A stretch of DNA of 64,000 nt from Cedecea neteri (lineage in GTDB: Bacteria; Pseudomonadota; Gammaproteobacteria; Enterobacterales; Enterobacteriaceae): contig NZ_CP009458.1 in assembly GCF_000758305.1 (NCBI RefSeq), positions 2,170,001 to 2,234,000 on the forward strand, in the 5' to 3' direction. Below are positions 41,487 to 50,241 of this stretch, in pieces; position 1 is the stretch's first letter, and each line of letters starts with the position of its first letter. Below the pieces are notes generated by a model. The model did not search any database and was not told the origin of the DNA. It saw only the letters and a list, made by a program, of their open reading frames with translations. A program made the translations under genes and the position numbers.

Positions 41487-42629
41487 TTATAAACCCTGGC
41501 GAACCAGCAGCTCAGGTGTGATTTCGGCAATCGATTTTGCACCGGTGAGCGTCATCGCCACGCGCATCTCTTTCTCCATTAAATTCAGTAGATTGCTGAC
41601 GCCAGCTTCGCCGTGAGTGGCGAGCGCATAAAGGAAAGCGCGCCCCAGCAACACCGTGTCCGCGCCAAGTGCAATCATACGCACCACGTCCAGGCCGTTA
41701 CGGATGCCGCTGTCCGCCAGAATGGTAATATCGCCTTTTACCGCATCGGCAATGGCGGGCAGGGCGCGGGCGGAAGAGAGCACGCCGTCCAGCTGGCGGC
41801 CGCCGTGGTTAGACACTACGATCCCGTCGGCGCCAAAGCGCACCGCATCACGCGCATCTTCCGGGTCGAGGATACCTTTAATCACCATCGGGCCATCCCA
41901 GAATTCTCGAATCCACTCCAGGTCTTTCCAGGAAATGGACGGGTCGAAGTTATTGGCCAGCCAGCCAATATAATCCTCCAGCCCGGTCGGTTTGCCGAGA
42001 TAGGTGGAGATATTGCCCAAATCGTGAGGGCGGCCGTTTAAGCCAACATCCCATGCCCACTGCGGGTGCGTCACCGCCTGGAGATAACGTCGCATCGCGG
42101 CATTAGGGCCGCTCATACCTGAATGTGCATCCCGATAGCGCGCGCCGGGCGTCGGCATATCGACGGTAAATACCAGCGTGGAGCATCCGGCGGCTTTGGC
42201 TCGCTCCAGCGCGTTGCGCATAAAGCCGCGATCCTTCAGCACATAAAGCTGGAACCACATCGGGCGGTTAATCGCCGGTGCGACTTCCTCAATCGGGCAA
42301 ACGGACACCGTAGAGAGGGTGAATGGAATGCCTTTTGCTGCGGCCGCTTTTGCGGCCTGAACTTCCCCCCGGCGGGCGTACATCCCACAAAGGCCCACGG
42401 GGCCAAGGGCTACGGGCATGGAGAGCGTTTCATTGAATAGCCGGGTTTCCAGACTCAGCGCCGACATGTTTTTCAGGACGCGCTGCTTGAGCGCCACCTG
42501 GGCCAGATCTTCCACGTTGCGCTTCAGCGTATGTTCGGCATAGGCTCCGCCGTCAATGTAGTGGAATAAAAAGGGCGGCAGAATGCGCTCGGCGGCGGCA
42601 CGGTAGTCGGTTGCTGCGGAAATAATCAT
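41487..42629 (-). CDS. lldD: L-lactate dehydrogenase, FMN-dependent
   Basis: 380-residue membrane-associated flavoenzyme that oxidises L-lactate to pyruvate and feeds the quinone pool. The alpha-hydroxy-acid oxidase signature S-N-H-G-G-R-Q-L-D-G with the catalytic His is present near 273-282. The sequence follows E. coli LldD closely but ends about 16 residues earlier (R-Q-G-L versus E. coli 396 residues), so the C-terminal tail is missing. It overlaps lldR by 4 nt and is last in lldPRD. Confidence 0.95.
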   Translation of the reverse strand: MIISAATDYRAAAERILPPFLFHYIDGGAYAEHTLKRNVEDLAQVALKQRVLKNMSALSLETRLFNETLSMPVALGPVGLCGMYARRGEVQAAKAAAAKGIPFTLSTVSVCPIEEVAPAINRPMWFQLYVLKDRGFMRNALERAKAAGCSTLVFTVDMPTPGARYRDAHSGMSGPNAAMRRYLQAVTHPQWAWDVGLNGRPHDLGNISTYLGKPTGLEDYIGWLANNFDPSISWKDLEWIREFWDGPMVIKGILDPEDARDAVRFGADGIVVSNHGGRQLDGVLSSARALPAIADAVKGDITILADSGIRNGLDVVRMIALGADTVLLGRAFLYALATHGEAGVSNLLNLMEKEMRVAMTLTGAKSIAEITPELLVRQGL

Positions 42630-43414
42630 CGTTTCTTTTCCCTTATTTCATCACTTGCTTCGTCCGGGAGGCGGGTAATACGTGCCTGACGGGCTTCGTC
42701 TTCCTGCAGAGTTTTGATGGTGGCGTGGACGTAGCCGAGATGCGACTGAGCGGCTCGCCTTGCGCGCTCGGCGTCTCCGGCCAGAATCGCCTGCAATAAT
42801 TCGTCGTGCTGCTCTGTCAGCCCGGCAAAAATGGCCGGGACGGTGTACATGCGTTGGCGGCTATGCAGCACCGAAGATTGCAGCAGGTCGAAGAACCCGC
42901 GCATGGTCTGCAGCAGCACGATATTGTGGGAGGCTTCGGCAATCGCCAGGTGAAACCTGACGTCGGCCTGGGCGGCTAAATCCGGATCATCGCTCTCTTT
43001 AAATTTGAGCGTGGCATCGAAGCAGGTAATCAGCTTTTCTTTGTCGGCCTGAGTTGCCCGCATGGCGGCATACCAGGCCGTGCTGCCTTCAATGGAATGT
43101 CTCGCTTCGAGGATATCCAACTGGTAATTAGGGTCGCCCTCGACCAGCGTTTTCAGCGGCTGCACGATGCGCTGTTCCGACCATTGTTCGGTCTGGTAGC
43201 GCAGATAGGTGCCGCCGCCGCGTCGGCTGGCCAGCAGGCCTTCGCCAATCAGCTTTTGAATCGCCTCGCGTAAAATCGAGCGTGAACAGCCCAGTTCTGC
43301 GGCCAGCTGGCGTTCGGCAGGCAACCGCATGCCCGCCTCCAGGTTACGTTCTTCAATCAGCGCCTTAACACGCTCAACCATCTGGTCGGCAAGGCGCGGC
43401 ACAGCTTGGGTCAT
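42626..43414 (-). CDS. lldR: LldR, GntR/FadR-type regulator of lactate use
   Basis: 262 residues. The N-terminal GntR winged helix has R-L-P-A-E-R-Q-L-A-A-E-L-G-C-S-R-S. The FCD ligand-binding domain (about 95-225) carries His/Asp residues that bind metal and L-lactate. It represses the operon without lactate. It overlaps lldP and lldD by ATGA junctions. Two identical 13-nt operators lie before lldP. Confidence 0.95.
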   Translation of the reverse strand: MTQAVPRLADQMVERVKALIEERNLEAGMRLPAERQLAAELGCSRSILREAIQKLIGEGLLASRRGGGTYLRYQTEQWSEQRIVQPLKTLVEGDPNYQLDILEARHSIEGSTAWYAAMRATQADKEKLITCFDATLKFKESDDPDLAAQADVRFHLAIAEASHNIVLLQTMRGFFDLLQSSVLHSRQRMYTVPAIFAGLTEQHDELLQAILAGDAERARRAAQSHLGYVHATIKTLQEDEARQARITRLPDEASDEIREKKR

Positions 43415-45066
43415 GGGATCATCCAGGTTAAAACATAGGCCTGCAGCGTGGTAATTACCCCCACCATGCAGGTGAAAATCAGGCTGTGCTTCACGGTGAA
43501 GCGGAACAGGTCTGACTCTTTCCCGACCAGTCCCACCGCCGCACAGGCAATGGCTATCGACTGCGGCGAAATCATCTTCCCGGTTACGCCGCCGGTTGTA
43601 TTGGCCGCCACTAACAGCAGGTCCGACACGCCAATCTGCTGCGCGGTCGTGGCCTGCAGCGCGGCAAACAGCGCGTTAGACGAGGTGTCCGATCCGGTGA
43701 GAAACACGCCCAGCCAACCAAGGAACGGCGAAAAGAAAGTAAAGGCGTGGCCGGTATGCGCCAGCGCCAGGGCCAGAGTCGCCGACAGCCCGGAATAGTT
43801 GGAGATAAAAGCAAAGGCCAGCACCATACCAATGGAGTAAATCGGTAGCGCCAGCTCCTTGAGCGTTTCCCCAAAGGTCGCCAGCGCCGCTTTCGGTTTC
43901 ATGCGCAGGTAAACAATGGAGATCAGCGCCGCGACAAGAATTGCCGTACCAGTGGCTGACAGCCAGTCGAACTTAAACACTGCGGCGTAAGGCACACTGG
44001 CGGCAACGACCGGCGGCATTTTGGCGACCAGGTTATCCAGGAACGGCACCGGGAAATTATAGACCCAGTCCGCCATCGCGCCGCCTTTGGCGAACAGCGC
44101 TTTAAACGGCGGAATGCTCCACAGCGTAACCGTGGCCGTTAAAAACAGGAACGGCATCCAGGCTTTGACAATCTGCCCGGTCGTGTATTTCTGCGCAGAC
44201 TGCTCCTGTACGGTTGCAGCCGCGTCCTCGCTATCAAAGCGGAAAATGCGCACCGGCTTCCAGACCCGTAGGAAAGCCGTCAGGCACACCAGCGACACCA
44301 GCGAAGAGATGATGTCCGGCAGCTCGGGGCCGATAAAGTTAGAGCTGAGATACTGGGCGATAGCAAACGAGCCGCCAGCCACGATCACCGCAGGCCAGGT
44401 CTCTTTGATTCCGCGCCAGCCGTCCATAATCGCCATGATCCAGAACAGCACAATGATCGTCAGGAACGGCAGCTGACGGCCTACCATCTGGCCGATTTCG
44501 AAGCTGTCCAGGCCGGTAACCTGCCCGGCAACAATAATTGGGATCCCCATCGCGCCGAAGGCCACCGGCGCGGTGTTGACGATCAGACACAAACCCGCAG
44601 CGTACAGCGGCTTAAACCCGAGGCCGACCAGCAGGGCTGCGGTAATGGCAACCGGCGCACCAAACCCGGCCGCCCCTTCCAGAAACGCGCCAAACGAGAA
44701 ACCGACGATCAGCATTTGCAGGCGCTGGTCCGGGGTAATCGACAGAATGGAGGAGCGAATAATGTCGAACTGCCCGGTTTTGACCGAAATTTTGTAGACA
44801 AACACCGCGGCAACAATAATCCAGGCGATGGGCCACAGGCCGTAGAAGAACCCGTACACCACCGAGGCAATCGCGCGATCCACCGGCATGCGGTATAAAA
44901 ACAGGGCAACCAGCAGGGCGATAAATACTGTGAGCGTTGCCGCTTTGTAGCCCTTCATCCGTAGCTTAATCAGCGCGAAGAAGAAAAACAGAATTGGGAG
45001 CGCGGCAATCAGGCTCGACAGCCAGATATTCCCGAGCGGGTCGTAGAGTTGGGGCCAGACTTGCAT
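43411..45066 (-). CDS. lldP: L-lactate permease
   Basis: 551 residues (E. coli 551), with about 12-14 membrane helices, LctP family. It imports L-lactate, D-lactate and glycolate with protons. Family segments G-A-F-L-E-G-A-A-G-F-G-A-P-V-A-I and T-G-S-D-T-S-S-N-A-L-F are intact. It is the first gene of lldPRD, behind the LldR operators. Confidence 0.96.
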   Translation of the reverse strand: MQVWPQLYDPLGNIWLSSLIAALPILFFFFALIKLRMKGYKAATLTVFIALLVALFLYRMPVDRAIASVVYGFFYGLWPIAWIIVAAVFVYKISVKTGQFDIIRSSILSITPDQRLQMLIVGFSFGAFLEGAAGFGAPVAITAALLVGLGFKPLYAAGLCLIVNTAPVAFGAMGIPIIVAGQVTGLDSFEIGQMVGRQLPFLTIIVLFWIMAIMDGWRGIKETWPAVIVAGGSFAIAQYLSSNFIGPELPDIISSLVSLVCLTAFLRVWKPVRIFRFDSEDAAATVQEQSAQKYTTGQIVKAWMPFLFLTATVTLWSIPPFKALFAKGGAMADWVYNFPVPFLDNLVAKMPPVVAASVPYAAVFKFDWLSATGTAILVAALISIVYLRMKPKAALATFGETLKELALPIYSIGMVLAFAFISNYSGLSATLALALAHTGHAFTFFSPFLGWLGVFLTGSDTSSNALFAALQATTAQQIGVSDLLLVAANTTGGVTGKMISPQSIAIACAAVGLVGKESDLFRFTVKHSLIFTCMVGVITTLQAYVLTWMIP

Positions 45067-45109
45067 GCAGGTGTTCTCCAGGGTGAGGCGTTTATCGTTT
45101 TTTATTAGA

Positions 45110-45122
45110 TTGGTAGGACCAA
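45110..45122. promoter_or_regulatory. LldR operator, proximal
   Basis: TTGGTAGGACCAA, a palindrome typical of GntR/FCD regulators, 44 nt before the lldP start. An identical copy lies 125 nt away. Confidence 0.85.
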
Positions 45123-45234
45123 TTTTGCTTTGTAGAGCAAATGATGGCTAATGGTTAATCTTGTGTTAACGGATGGCAACGGCCTGGCGAGTGTTTATCG
45201 GCGTTTTGTAGAAAAGGGCACGTTTTTAGTTGGA

Positions 45235-45247
45235 TTGGTAGGACCAA
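45235..45247. promoter_or_regulatory. LldR operator, distal
   Basis: Second identical TTGGTAGGACCAA. The 125-nt spacing agrees with the two-operator, loop-forming layout described for E. coli lldPRD. Confidence 0.85.
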
Positions 45248-45323
45248 AAAACTGCTCTTCCTGGCGGGAGAGCAGTGAAGGGAGAAAGTGATTGCCAGGG
45301 GATGGCAACGCAGGTTTCGCTGC

Positions 45324-45719
45324 TTATTTTTTGTATTGTTCATCGCTGACTTTTTCCAGCCACTCCACGGGGCTGCCGTTTAAGGACTCGGCAATGGCAA
45401 TATGCGTCATTGCCGTCTCCGGTGACGCGCCGTGCCAGTGTTTGACCCCTTCGGGGATCCAGGCGATATCGCCCTGATTCAGTTCCTGAATTTCCTGGCC
45501 CCATTCCTGTAGCCACCCACGCCCCTGCGTCACGATCAACGTTTGGCCAAGCGGATGCGTATGCCAGGCCGTCCGTGCGGCAGGCTCAAAGGTGACAATT
45601 GCTCCGCCAACGCGGGCGTTTTCAGTGCCGCTAAAAGGCGAATCAATGCGTACTGTGCCAGTGAAATAATTCTCTGGGCCCTGCTGTGAAGGTTGTGAAC
45701 CGCTGCGGATAATTTTCAT
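45324..45719 (-). CDS. Cupin-domain protein
   Basis: 131 residues, one cupin barrel. The metal-binding motif W-H-T-H-P-L-G-Q-T is in the first half and I-P-E-G-V-K-H-W-H-G in the second, as in small manganese- or iron-binding cupins resembling bacterial hydroxynitrile lyases and carboxymuconolactone-associated proteins. Substrate unknown. The start is ATG 45719 behind GGAG; a TTG three nt upstream is less likely. It is divergent from a LysR gene, its likely activator or repressor. Confidence 0.82.
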   Translation of the reverse strand: MKIIRSGSQPSQQGPENYFTGTVRIDSPFSGTENARVGGAIVTFEPAARTAWHTHPLGQTLIVTQGRGWLQEWGQEIQELNQGDIAWIPEGVKHWHGASPETAMTHIAIAESLNGSPVEWLEKVSDEQYKK

Positions 45720-45809
45720 CAAATGCTCCAGTCGAGAAGGTCATAATGCGTTGTCATACGGTAGTCCCGAACGTTGTAGAGAACTAGCCGGGGAAAAGTA
45801 CAAGAGCTT

Positions 45810-45839
45810 ATGAATCCAGTTCATGAATCTCGCTATACT
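45810..45839 (+). promoter_or_regulatory. Inverted repeat and -10 element before the LysR gene
   Basis: ATGAA-N5-TTCAT (45810-45824) resembles a LysR-type binding half-site pair. TATACT at 45834-45839 is a -10 candidate, which argues that translation starts downstream at 45877. Confidence 0.5.
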
Positions 45840-45876
45840 GGGGATATTCCGTTCCTTAGTGAGGCTTGTTTCGGCC

Positions 45877-46770
45877 ATGCTGAAAGAAAATTTCAACGAT
45901 CTAATGTCATTTATTGAAGTGGCTCGTGAGCGCAGTTTTACCCGAGCAGCGGCAAAACTGGGTGTGTCCCAGTCCGCGCTCAGCCACGCGATCCGTGGCC
46001 TTGAGGAGCGTCTTCAGCTGCGTTTACTTACACGCACCACGCGCAGCGTCGCGCCAACTGAAGCGGGTGAAAAGCTGCTTGCCAGCTTGTCGCCTCGATT
46101 TGCAGATCTTGAGAACGAGCTGGTTGCGTTGAGCGAAATGCGCGAGCGGCCGGCTGGGAACATTCGGCTGAACGCGGCGGAACACAGCATGCAGTCGGTT
46201 TTATGGCCGGTGTTGAAAACTTTCGTGGTCGACTACCCGGATATCAACGTGGAAATCAGTGTGGATAACGCCCTGACCGATATTGTTAGCGGGCAGTTCG
46301 ATGCCGGGATTCGTCTCGGTGAGCAGGTGGCAAAGGATATGGTGGCCGTGCGCGTTGGCCCGGAACTCTCTATGTCGGTCATTGGTTCCCCGGCCTATTT
46401 TGCGAAGCATGGCTACCCGGCAACGCCGCAGGATCTCCAGCAACATAATTGCATCAATATGCGGCTGCCGACACGGGGGGGACTGTATGCGTGGGAATTC
46501 GAAAAAGACGGGCGTGAGCTAAAAATTCGCGTGGACGGGCAGTTAACGTTCAACAGCCTGCGTCAGCGCATTGATGCTGCCCTGCAAGGGCTCGGCCTGG
46601 CATTTGTGCCGAGCGACACGGTTTGCGATGAGCTTGCCGAAGGGCGGCTGGTCCGGGTTCTGGAAGCCTGGTGTAAACCTTTCCCCGGTTATTACCTTTA
46701 CTACCCCAGCCGCAAGCAGCACACAACCGCCTTCTCCCTGTTGGTGGATGCGCTGAGATACTCTTCCTGA
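45877..46770 (+). CDS. LysR-family regulator next to the cupin gene
   Basis: 297 residues. The N-terminal winged helix (F-I-E-V-A-R-E-R-S-F-T-R-A-A-A-K-L-G-V-S-Q-S, in two parts around residue 20) is followed by a periplasmic-binding-protein-like effector domain (about 90-297). Start chosen at ATG 45877 (M-L-K-E-N-F-N-D) because the promoter-like -10 lies between it and the earlier in-frame start at 45823. It probably controls the divergent cupin gene. Confidence 0.85.
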   Translation: MLKENFNDLMSFIEVARERSFTRAAAKLGVSQSALSHAIRGLEERLQLRLLTRTTRSVAPTEAGEKLLASLSPRFADLENELVALSEMRERPAGNIRLNAAEHSMQSVLWPVLKTFVVDYPDINVEISVDNALTDIVSGQFDAGIRLGEQVAKDMVAVRVGPELSMSVIGSPAYFAKHGYPATPQDLQQHNCINMRLPTRGGLYAWEFEKDGRELKIRVDGQLTFNSLRQRIDAALQGLGLAFVPSDTVCDELAEGRLVRVLEAWCKPFPGYYLYYPSRKQHTTAFSLLVDALRYSS

Positions 46771-46827
46771 GCAGATGGTGATAAGCGGATTTTATTCTGG
46801 TTCAGCGATACCAAAGCCTGAAAATGC

Positions 46828-46981
46828 GCAGACCCTTTTTTTAGCTTTCTTCGTAACTTATTGATTTATCAATTCAGCGGCGTCTTGTCCAAAAAAGGGT
46901 ATCAAGGGTAAAAGAGATAGCTTTATCTTTTACAACAAAGTGTTAGCTGTGAAAAGCTCTTGTTCACTGCCGTACAGGCAG
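46828..46981 (+). CRISPR. Type I-F CRISPR-like leader with a single repeat, copy 1 (no spacers)
   Basis: The last 20 nt, GTTCACTGCCGTACAGGCAG (46962-46981), equal the first 20 of the 28-nt I-F repeat of enterobacteria; the remaining eight are degenerate. The preceding 134 nt resemble I-F leaders as I recall them: a GACCCTTTTTT block, a CTTATTGATTTAT block and an AAAAAAGGGT block that inverts the first. No second repeat follows. A near copy lies at 50086-50240 in the same orientation. Confidence 0.72.
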
Positions 46982-47003
46982 CCTTATGTCGCGGAAATCG
47001 CCC

Positions 47004-47888
47004 CTACACAGAACATTTCTCAAGCGTAAACTGGATAAAGCGGTCCAGTTTCGGCACAACGTTTTTCTTCATTGGGTAGAGTAAATGCACGGGGCGTGGT
47101 GAGGGAAGGTAGTCCTCCAGCAGAGCAACCAGCCTGCCCGCTTTAATATCTGCCTCAATTAAAAATCGTGGCTGCATCAGAACGCCGTTATTTTTTAGCG
47201 CCGCCTCCCGCAGGGCATAGCCATCGTTGCTGCGCATGACCCAGCTATCAGGCCACGGAATTTCCTGGCCATCATGCCGCAAGCGCCAGGTGAAATTATT
47301 GTTCCACGTCGAGTGTGAAAGCAGGCGGTGGTGGTGCAAATCATCAGGCGTCTGCGGCACGCCATACTCTTCCAGATACGCAGGCGTGGCACAAATCGAC
47401 ATAGAATAATTAAGCAGTGATTTAGCAACCAGGGCGTAATCGCGTAAATAGCCAATACGAAATGCGCAGTCGTACCCCTCAGAAATCAGGTCGACAGGGT
47501 GATTATTCAGGATCAGCTCAACCTGAATCTTCGGATACAGGCTCATAAATTCAGCCACAATCGGGGCGACTATCTCTTTCCCCAGCGTCATCGGGGCGCT
47601 GACGCGAAGCAGCCCCTGAGGCTCGGCCTGCAAACCTTCTATCACCTCGTAGCTTTCATTCACTTTGGCGATGATGGACAAGGCATATTCATAGAATATT
47701 TGGCCGGGGTGCGTCACCGTCATGGTGCGGGTTGTGCGCTGTAATAGCTCAGTTTTTAGTTCTTTTTCAAGCGCATGAATATATTTCGTTACCATGACAA
47801 CCGAAATTTCTAATTTCTTTGCTGCAGCAGTAAACGTTTTCTCTTCAACGACGCAGGTAAAAATCTCCATCGCCCTAAATTTGTTCAT
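47004..47888 (-). CDS. LysR-family regulator in the flanked cassette
   Basis: 294 residues, a typical LysR. The helix-turn-helix is at about 18-37 (F-T-A-A-A-K-K-L-E-I-S-V-V-M-V-T-K), and the C-terminal effector domain resembles the CrgA/DsdC-like group (G-L-L-R-V-S-A-P-M-T-L-G). It is divergent from the D-cysteine desulfhydrase-like gene with a 200-nt AT-rich gap, so it is the likely regulator of that gene. Its stop lies 22 nt from the upstream CRISPR-like repeat. Confidence 0.85.
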   Translation of the reverse strand: MNKFRAMEIFTCVVEEKTFTAAAKKLEISVVMVTKYIHALEKELKTELLQRTTRTMTVTHPGQIFYEYALSIIAKVNESYEVIEGLQAEPQGLLRVSAPMTLGKEIVAPIVAEFMSLYPKIQVELILNNHPVDLISEGYDCAFRIGYLRDYALVAKSLLNYSMSICATPAYLEEYGVPQTPDDLHHHRLLSHSTWNNNFTWRLRHDGQEIPWPDSWVMRSNDGYALREAALKNNGVLMQPRFLIEADIKAGRLVALLEDYLPSPRPVHLLYPMKKNVVPKLDRFIQFTLEKCSV

Positions 47889-48088
47889 TTTTAACCTCTG
47901 GTTAAATCAGTATAAATTTTGTATGGATTTATTTTTTCTTCGTTTTTGGTTATTTTTCTCGGCGAGTTTTTAAGCGTGGTAAAGAAAAGTGCGTTCTTAT
48001 GAATCCAGAGTGAGTAACATGTTTTTTATTAAGGTTATGTATTTGCCCTGTGATTTGTCAAGCATATCTGCTGAGGTGTTTACTGATT

Positions 48089-49096
48089 ATGTCTAAATTC
48101 ACTTTTCCTGGAAAGAAAAAATTAATTGATAGCGTAACACCGATTATCAGACTGAATAATTTTGAGCGTTCACTTGACCTTGTTCATGATGAAATAAAAA
48201 TATACGTCAAACGAGATGATTTGACAGCCTTAGGCGGCGGCGGGAATAAAACAAGGAAGCTTGAATACCATTTGCATCAGGCTGCATTAACAGGAGCGAC
48301 AAGAATCGTCACAACCGGAGGATTGCAGTCAAACCACGCGCGTTTAACCGCGGCGTGCTGTGCTCACCAAAACATTCCTTGTACATTGATTCTTTCGAAC
48401 AACGTCGCCATTCAGGATGATGAGTACCAGTCGAATGGTAATCTTCTGCTTGATTCATTATTTGGTGCTGAAATCATCAAGGCTTTACCGGGTGATAATT
48501 TCGGGGAGTTAACTGAATCAGTTATTTCTCAATATGAACAGGCCGGGGAGAAGGTTTATTTTATTCCGTTAGGTGGATCTACAGCGGTGGGCTGTATGGG
48601 ATATGTTGATGCTGCGATTGAAATTGCTGAGCAAGAGCGCGAGATGGACACGACATTCACACATATTTATGTGGCGAATGGCAGTTCCGGGACGCAGGCA
48701 GGGCTTATCGCGGGTTTTACGCTTTTATCTAACCCTGTTTATATCAAAGGGTACTCTGTATTGTTTGATAAAGTTGTGACCCAACAAAATACGAAGCGAT
48801 TGGTGACAGAAACGCTTGCCTTACAGGCATCGGCGTCAAGCGTATTTAGCGTAAACATTGATGATTCACAGCTAGGAAAGGGTTATGGCTTGATCACCAA
48901 AGACATGCGTGACGCATTGGAATGTTTAGCCAGAACGGAAGGGCTGTTGTTAGATCCTGTCTATTCGGGTAAGGCCTTTGCCGGGTTGATGCACGATCTC
49001 AAGGCAAAAAAAATTGCCCGAGGGGCAAATGTTCTTTTCGTTATGACGGGTGGCACTCCTGGCTTATTCGCCTATTCTCGCTATCTGCAAAATTAA
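48089..49096 (+). CDS. D-cysteine desulfhydrase / ACC-deaminase-family PLP enzyme
   Basis: 335 residues, fold-type II PLP enzyme. The PLP lysine is in G-G-G-G-N-K-T-R-K-L-E (about 48-58), the substrate loop is Q-S-N-H-A-R, and the C-terminal L-L-D-P-V-Y-S-G-K-A-x-A-G-L is diagnostic for DcyD, CuyA and ACC deaminase. Degradation of D-cysteine or a related D-amino or sulfonated acid is likely. The codon composition is AT-richer than the surrounding backbone, which suggests transfer. ATG 48089 is preferred over the GTG at 48050; the ribosome-binding site is weak for both. Confidence 0.82.
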   Translation: MSKFTFPGKKKLIDSVTPIIRLNNFERSLDLVHDEIKIYVKRDDLTALGGGGNKTRKLEYHLHQAALTGATRIVTTGGLQSNHARLTAACCAHQNIPCTLILSNNVAIQDDEYQSNGNLLLDSLFGAEIIKALPGDNFGELTESVISQYEQAGEKVYFIPLGGSTAVGCMGYVDAAIEIAEQEREMDTTFTHIYVANGSSGTQAGLIAGFTLLSNPVYIKGYSVLFDKVVTQQNTKRLVTETLALQASASSVFSVNIDDSQLGKGYGLITKDMRDALECLARTEGLLLDPVYSGKAFAGLMHDLKAKKIARGANVLFVMTGGTPGLFAYSRYLQN

Positions 49097-49124
49097 TTCA
49101 TTGTTAAATTATCAGGAATAAAAA

Positions 49125-49619
49125 ATGAGTGTAATGACTCGTCTGTTCTCCATTTTATTGTTGGCGCTTTCTCTTTCTGCCTGCCAGGGCTCACATACTG
49201 AAAGTAACAAGGCAGCAACGGATTATGCCGCTGAACTTGACAGCAGCGCAAGCTTTAGCCATCAACTATTATCGCTGTCTAAAAATAACATTATTTATTT
49301 TCCACTGGATAGTAGCGTGATAGCTGATGAATATACCGAGTATTTAAAAGCTACAGGAACGTTTCTGGCGAATAATCCAACGGTAGGTGTTGTTATTGAA
49401 GGACATGCGGATGAGCGCGGCACCCCGGAATATAATATCGTGCTGGGCGAAAAAAGAGCAAGGACGGTCGAAAGCGTTCTGATAAGCTATGGCGTTCGTG
49501 CAGAACAGCTGGATATTGTTTCGTTTGGCAAATCACGCCCGGCTGTATTAGGCCACAATGAAACGTCCTGGAGCATGAACCGGCGCGCGGTATTAGATTT
49601 CCAGGAACTTCCTGAGTAA
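49125..49619 (+). CDS. Pal-like OmpA-family lipoprotein
   Basis: 164 residues with lipobox L-S-A-C (Cys at 20) and a C-terminal OmpA peptidoglycan-binding domain (about 58-160). It contains I-Y-F-P-L-D-S-S, the V-V-I-E-G-H-A-D-E-R-G-T-P-E-Y-N motif and N-R-R-A-V. It should anchor the outer membrane to peptidoglycan like Pal. The housekeeping pal belongs with tol genes, so this is a second copy with low GC. It starts 28 nt after the PLP-enzyme gene, behind CAGGA. Confidence 0.85.
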   Translation: MSVMTRLFSILLLALSLSACQGSHTESNKAATDYAAELDSSASFSHQLLSLSKNNIIYFPLDSSVIADEYTEYLKATGTFLANNPTVGVVIEGHADERGTPEYNIVLGEKRARTVESVLISYGVRAEQLDIVSFGKSRPAVLGHNETSWSMNRRAVLDFQELPE

Positions 49620-49625
49620 CAAGGT

Positions 49626-49991
49626 TTGTCTCTTTTGTATCGGGTTACCGTATTACGCACTTTTTATTTTCTGTGGCTGGCTTATTGTTCTCCCGCGGTG
49701 GCAATGCAGCAATATGTGCTTGATTGTCCCGGCCGAAACTTGATGACGGTAACGGTGACGGATTATGTGATTACGACGCTACACTGGGACAATGAATTTA
49801 TCGTCGCTCCCCGAGCGATCAATACCGTTGATAAAAATCATGAAGCGTTGTCTGTGTATTTATTTGTGAATCAGGACGTGCTGACCATTAATCGTAGCCA
49901 GAATTTGTACCGTTTTGCATACCATAGCCAGCGAGTAGTGACCTGCCATAAGGTCAGAGATATTTCTGTCCGTGTCTGGAACCAGAAATAG
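49626..49991 (+). CDS. Small exported protein of unknown function
   Basis: 121 residues from a TTG start at 49626, with a putative signal peptide (L-R-T-F-Y-F-L-W-L-A-Y-C-S-P-A-V-A). The mature part is about 95 residues with two cysteines (D-C-P-G and V-T-C-H) that may form a disulfide. I do not recognise it. The start is uncertain: TTG 49635 fits AAGG at 49621-49624 better. It follows the Pal-like gene by 6 nt and ends before a strong terminator, so it belongs to the same operon. Confidence 0.6.
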   Translation: MSLLYRVTVLRTFYFLWLAYCSPAVAMQQYVLDCPGRNLMTVTVTDYVITTLHWDNEFIVAPRAINTVDKNHEALSVYLFVNQDVLTINRSQNLYRFAYHSQRVVTCHKVRDISVRVWNQK

Positions 49992-50008
49992 GTTGTTGAT
50001 GTTGTTTT

Positions 50009-50042
50009 GCCGGGCCCCCCGTTATGCCCGGCTTTTTTTTTA
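50009..50042 (+). terminator. Terminator closing the cassette operon
   Basis: GCCGGGC/GCCCGGC (50009-50015/50026-50032) followed by nine T. Confidence 0.85.
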
Positions 50043-50085
50043 CTTTTTCAGGTCAATGTTCTACCCGTTCCTGGGCTGAATGTTT

Positions 50086-50240
50086 GCAGACCCTTTTTTC
50101 AGCCTTCTTCGTAACTCATTGATTTATAGGTTCAGCAGAGTCGCTTCCCAAAAAAGGGTATAAAAGGTAAAAGAGACAGCTTTATCTTTTACAACAAGGC
50201 ATTAGCTGTGAAAAGCTCTTGTCCACTGCCGTACAGGCAG
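50086..50240 (+). CRISPR. Type I-F CRISPR-like leader with a single repeat, copy 2 (no spacers)
   Basis: This copy is 155 nt and, aligned by eye, roughly 88% identical to 46828-46981 in the same direction. The repeat part GTCCACTGCCGTACAGGCAG (50221-50240) has one change from the I-F repeat and keeps the CTGCC/GGCAG stem that Cas6f reads. It is followed at once by a hairpin with a T-rich tail rather than by a spacer. Confidence 0.72.
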
Positions 50241-50241
50241 C

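Noticed and set aside
46828..50240. Cassette as an insertion sequence or transposon
   Set aside because: No transposase or integrase is encoded and the flanking copies are direct, not terminal inverted repeats; recombination between the copies remains possible.
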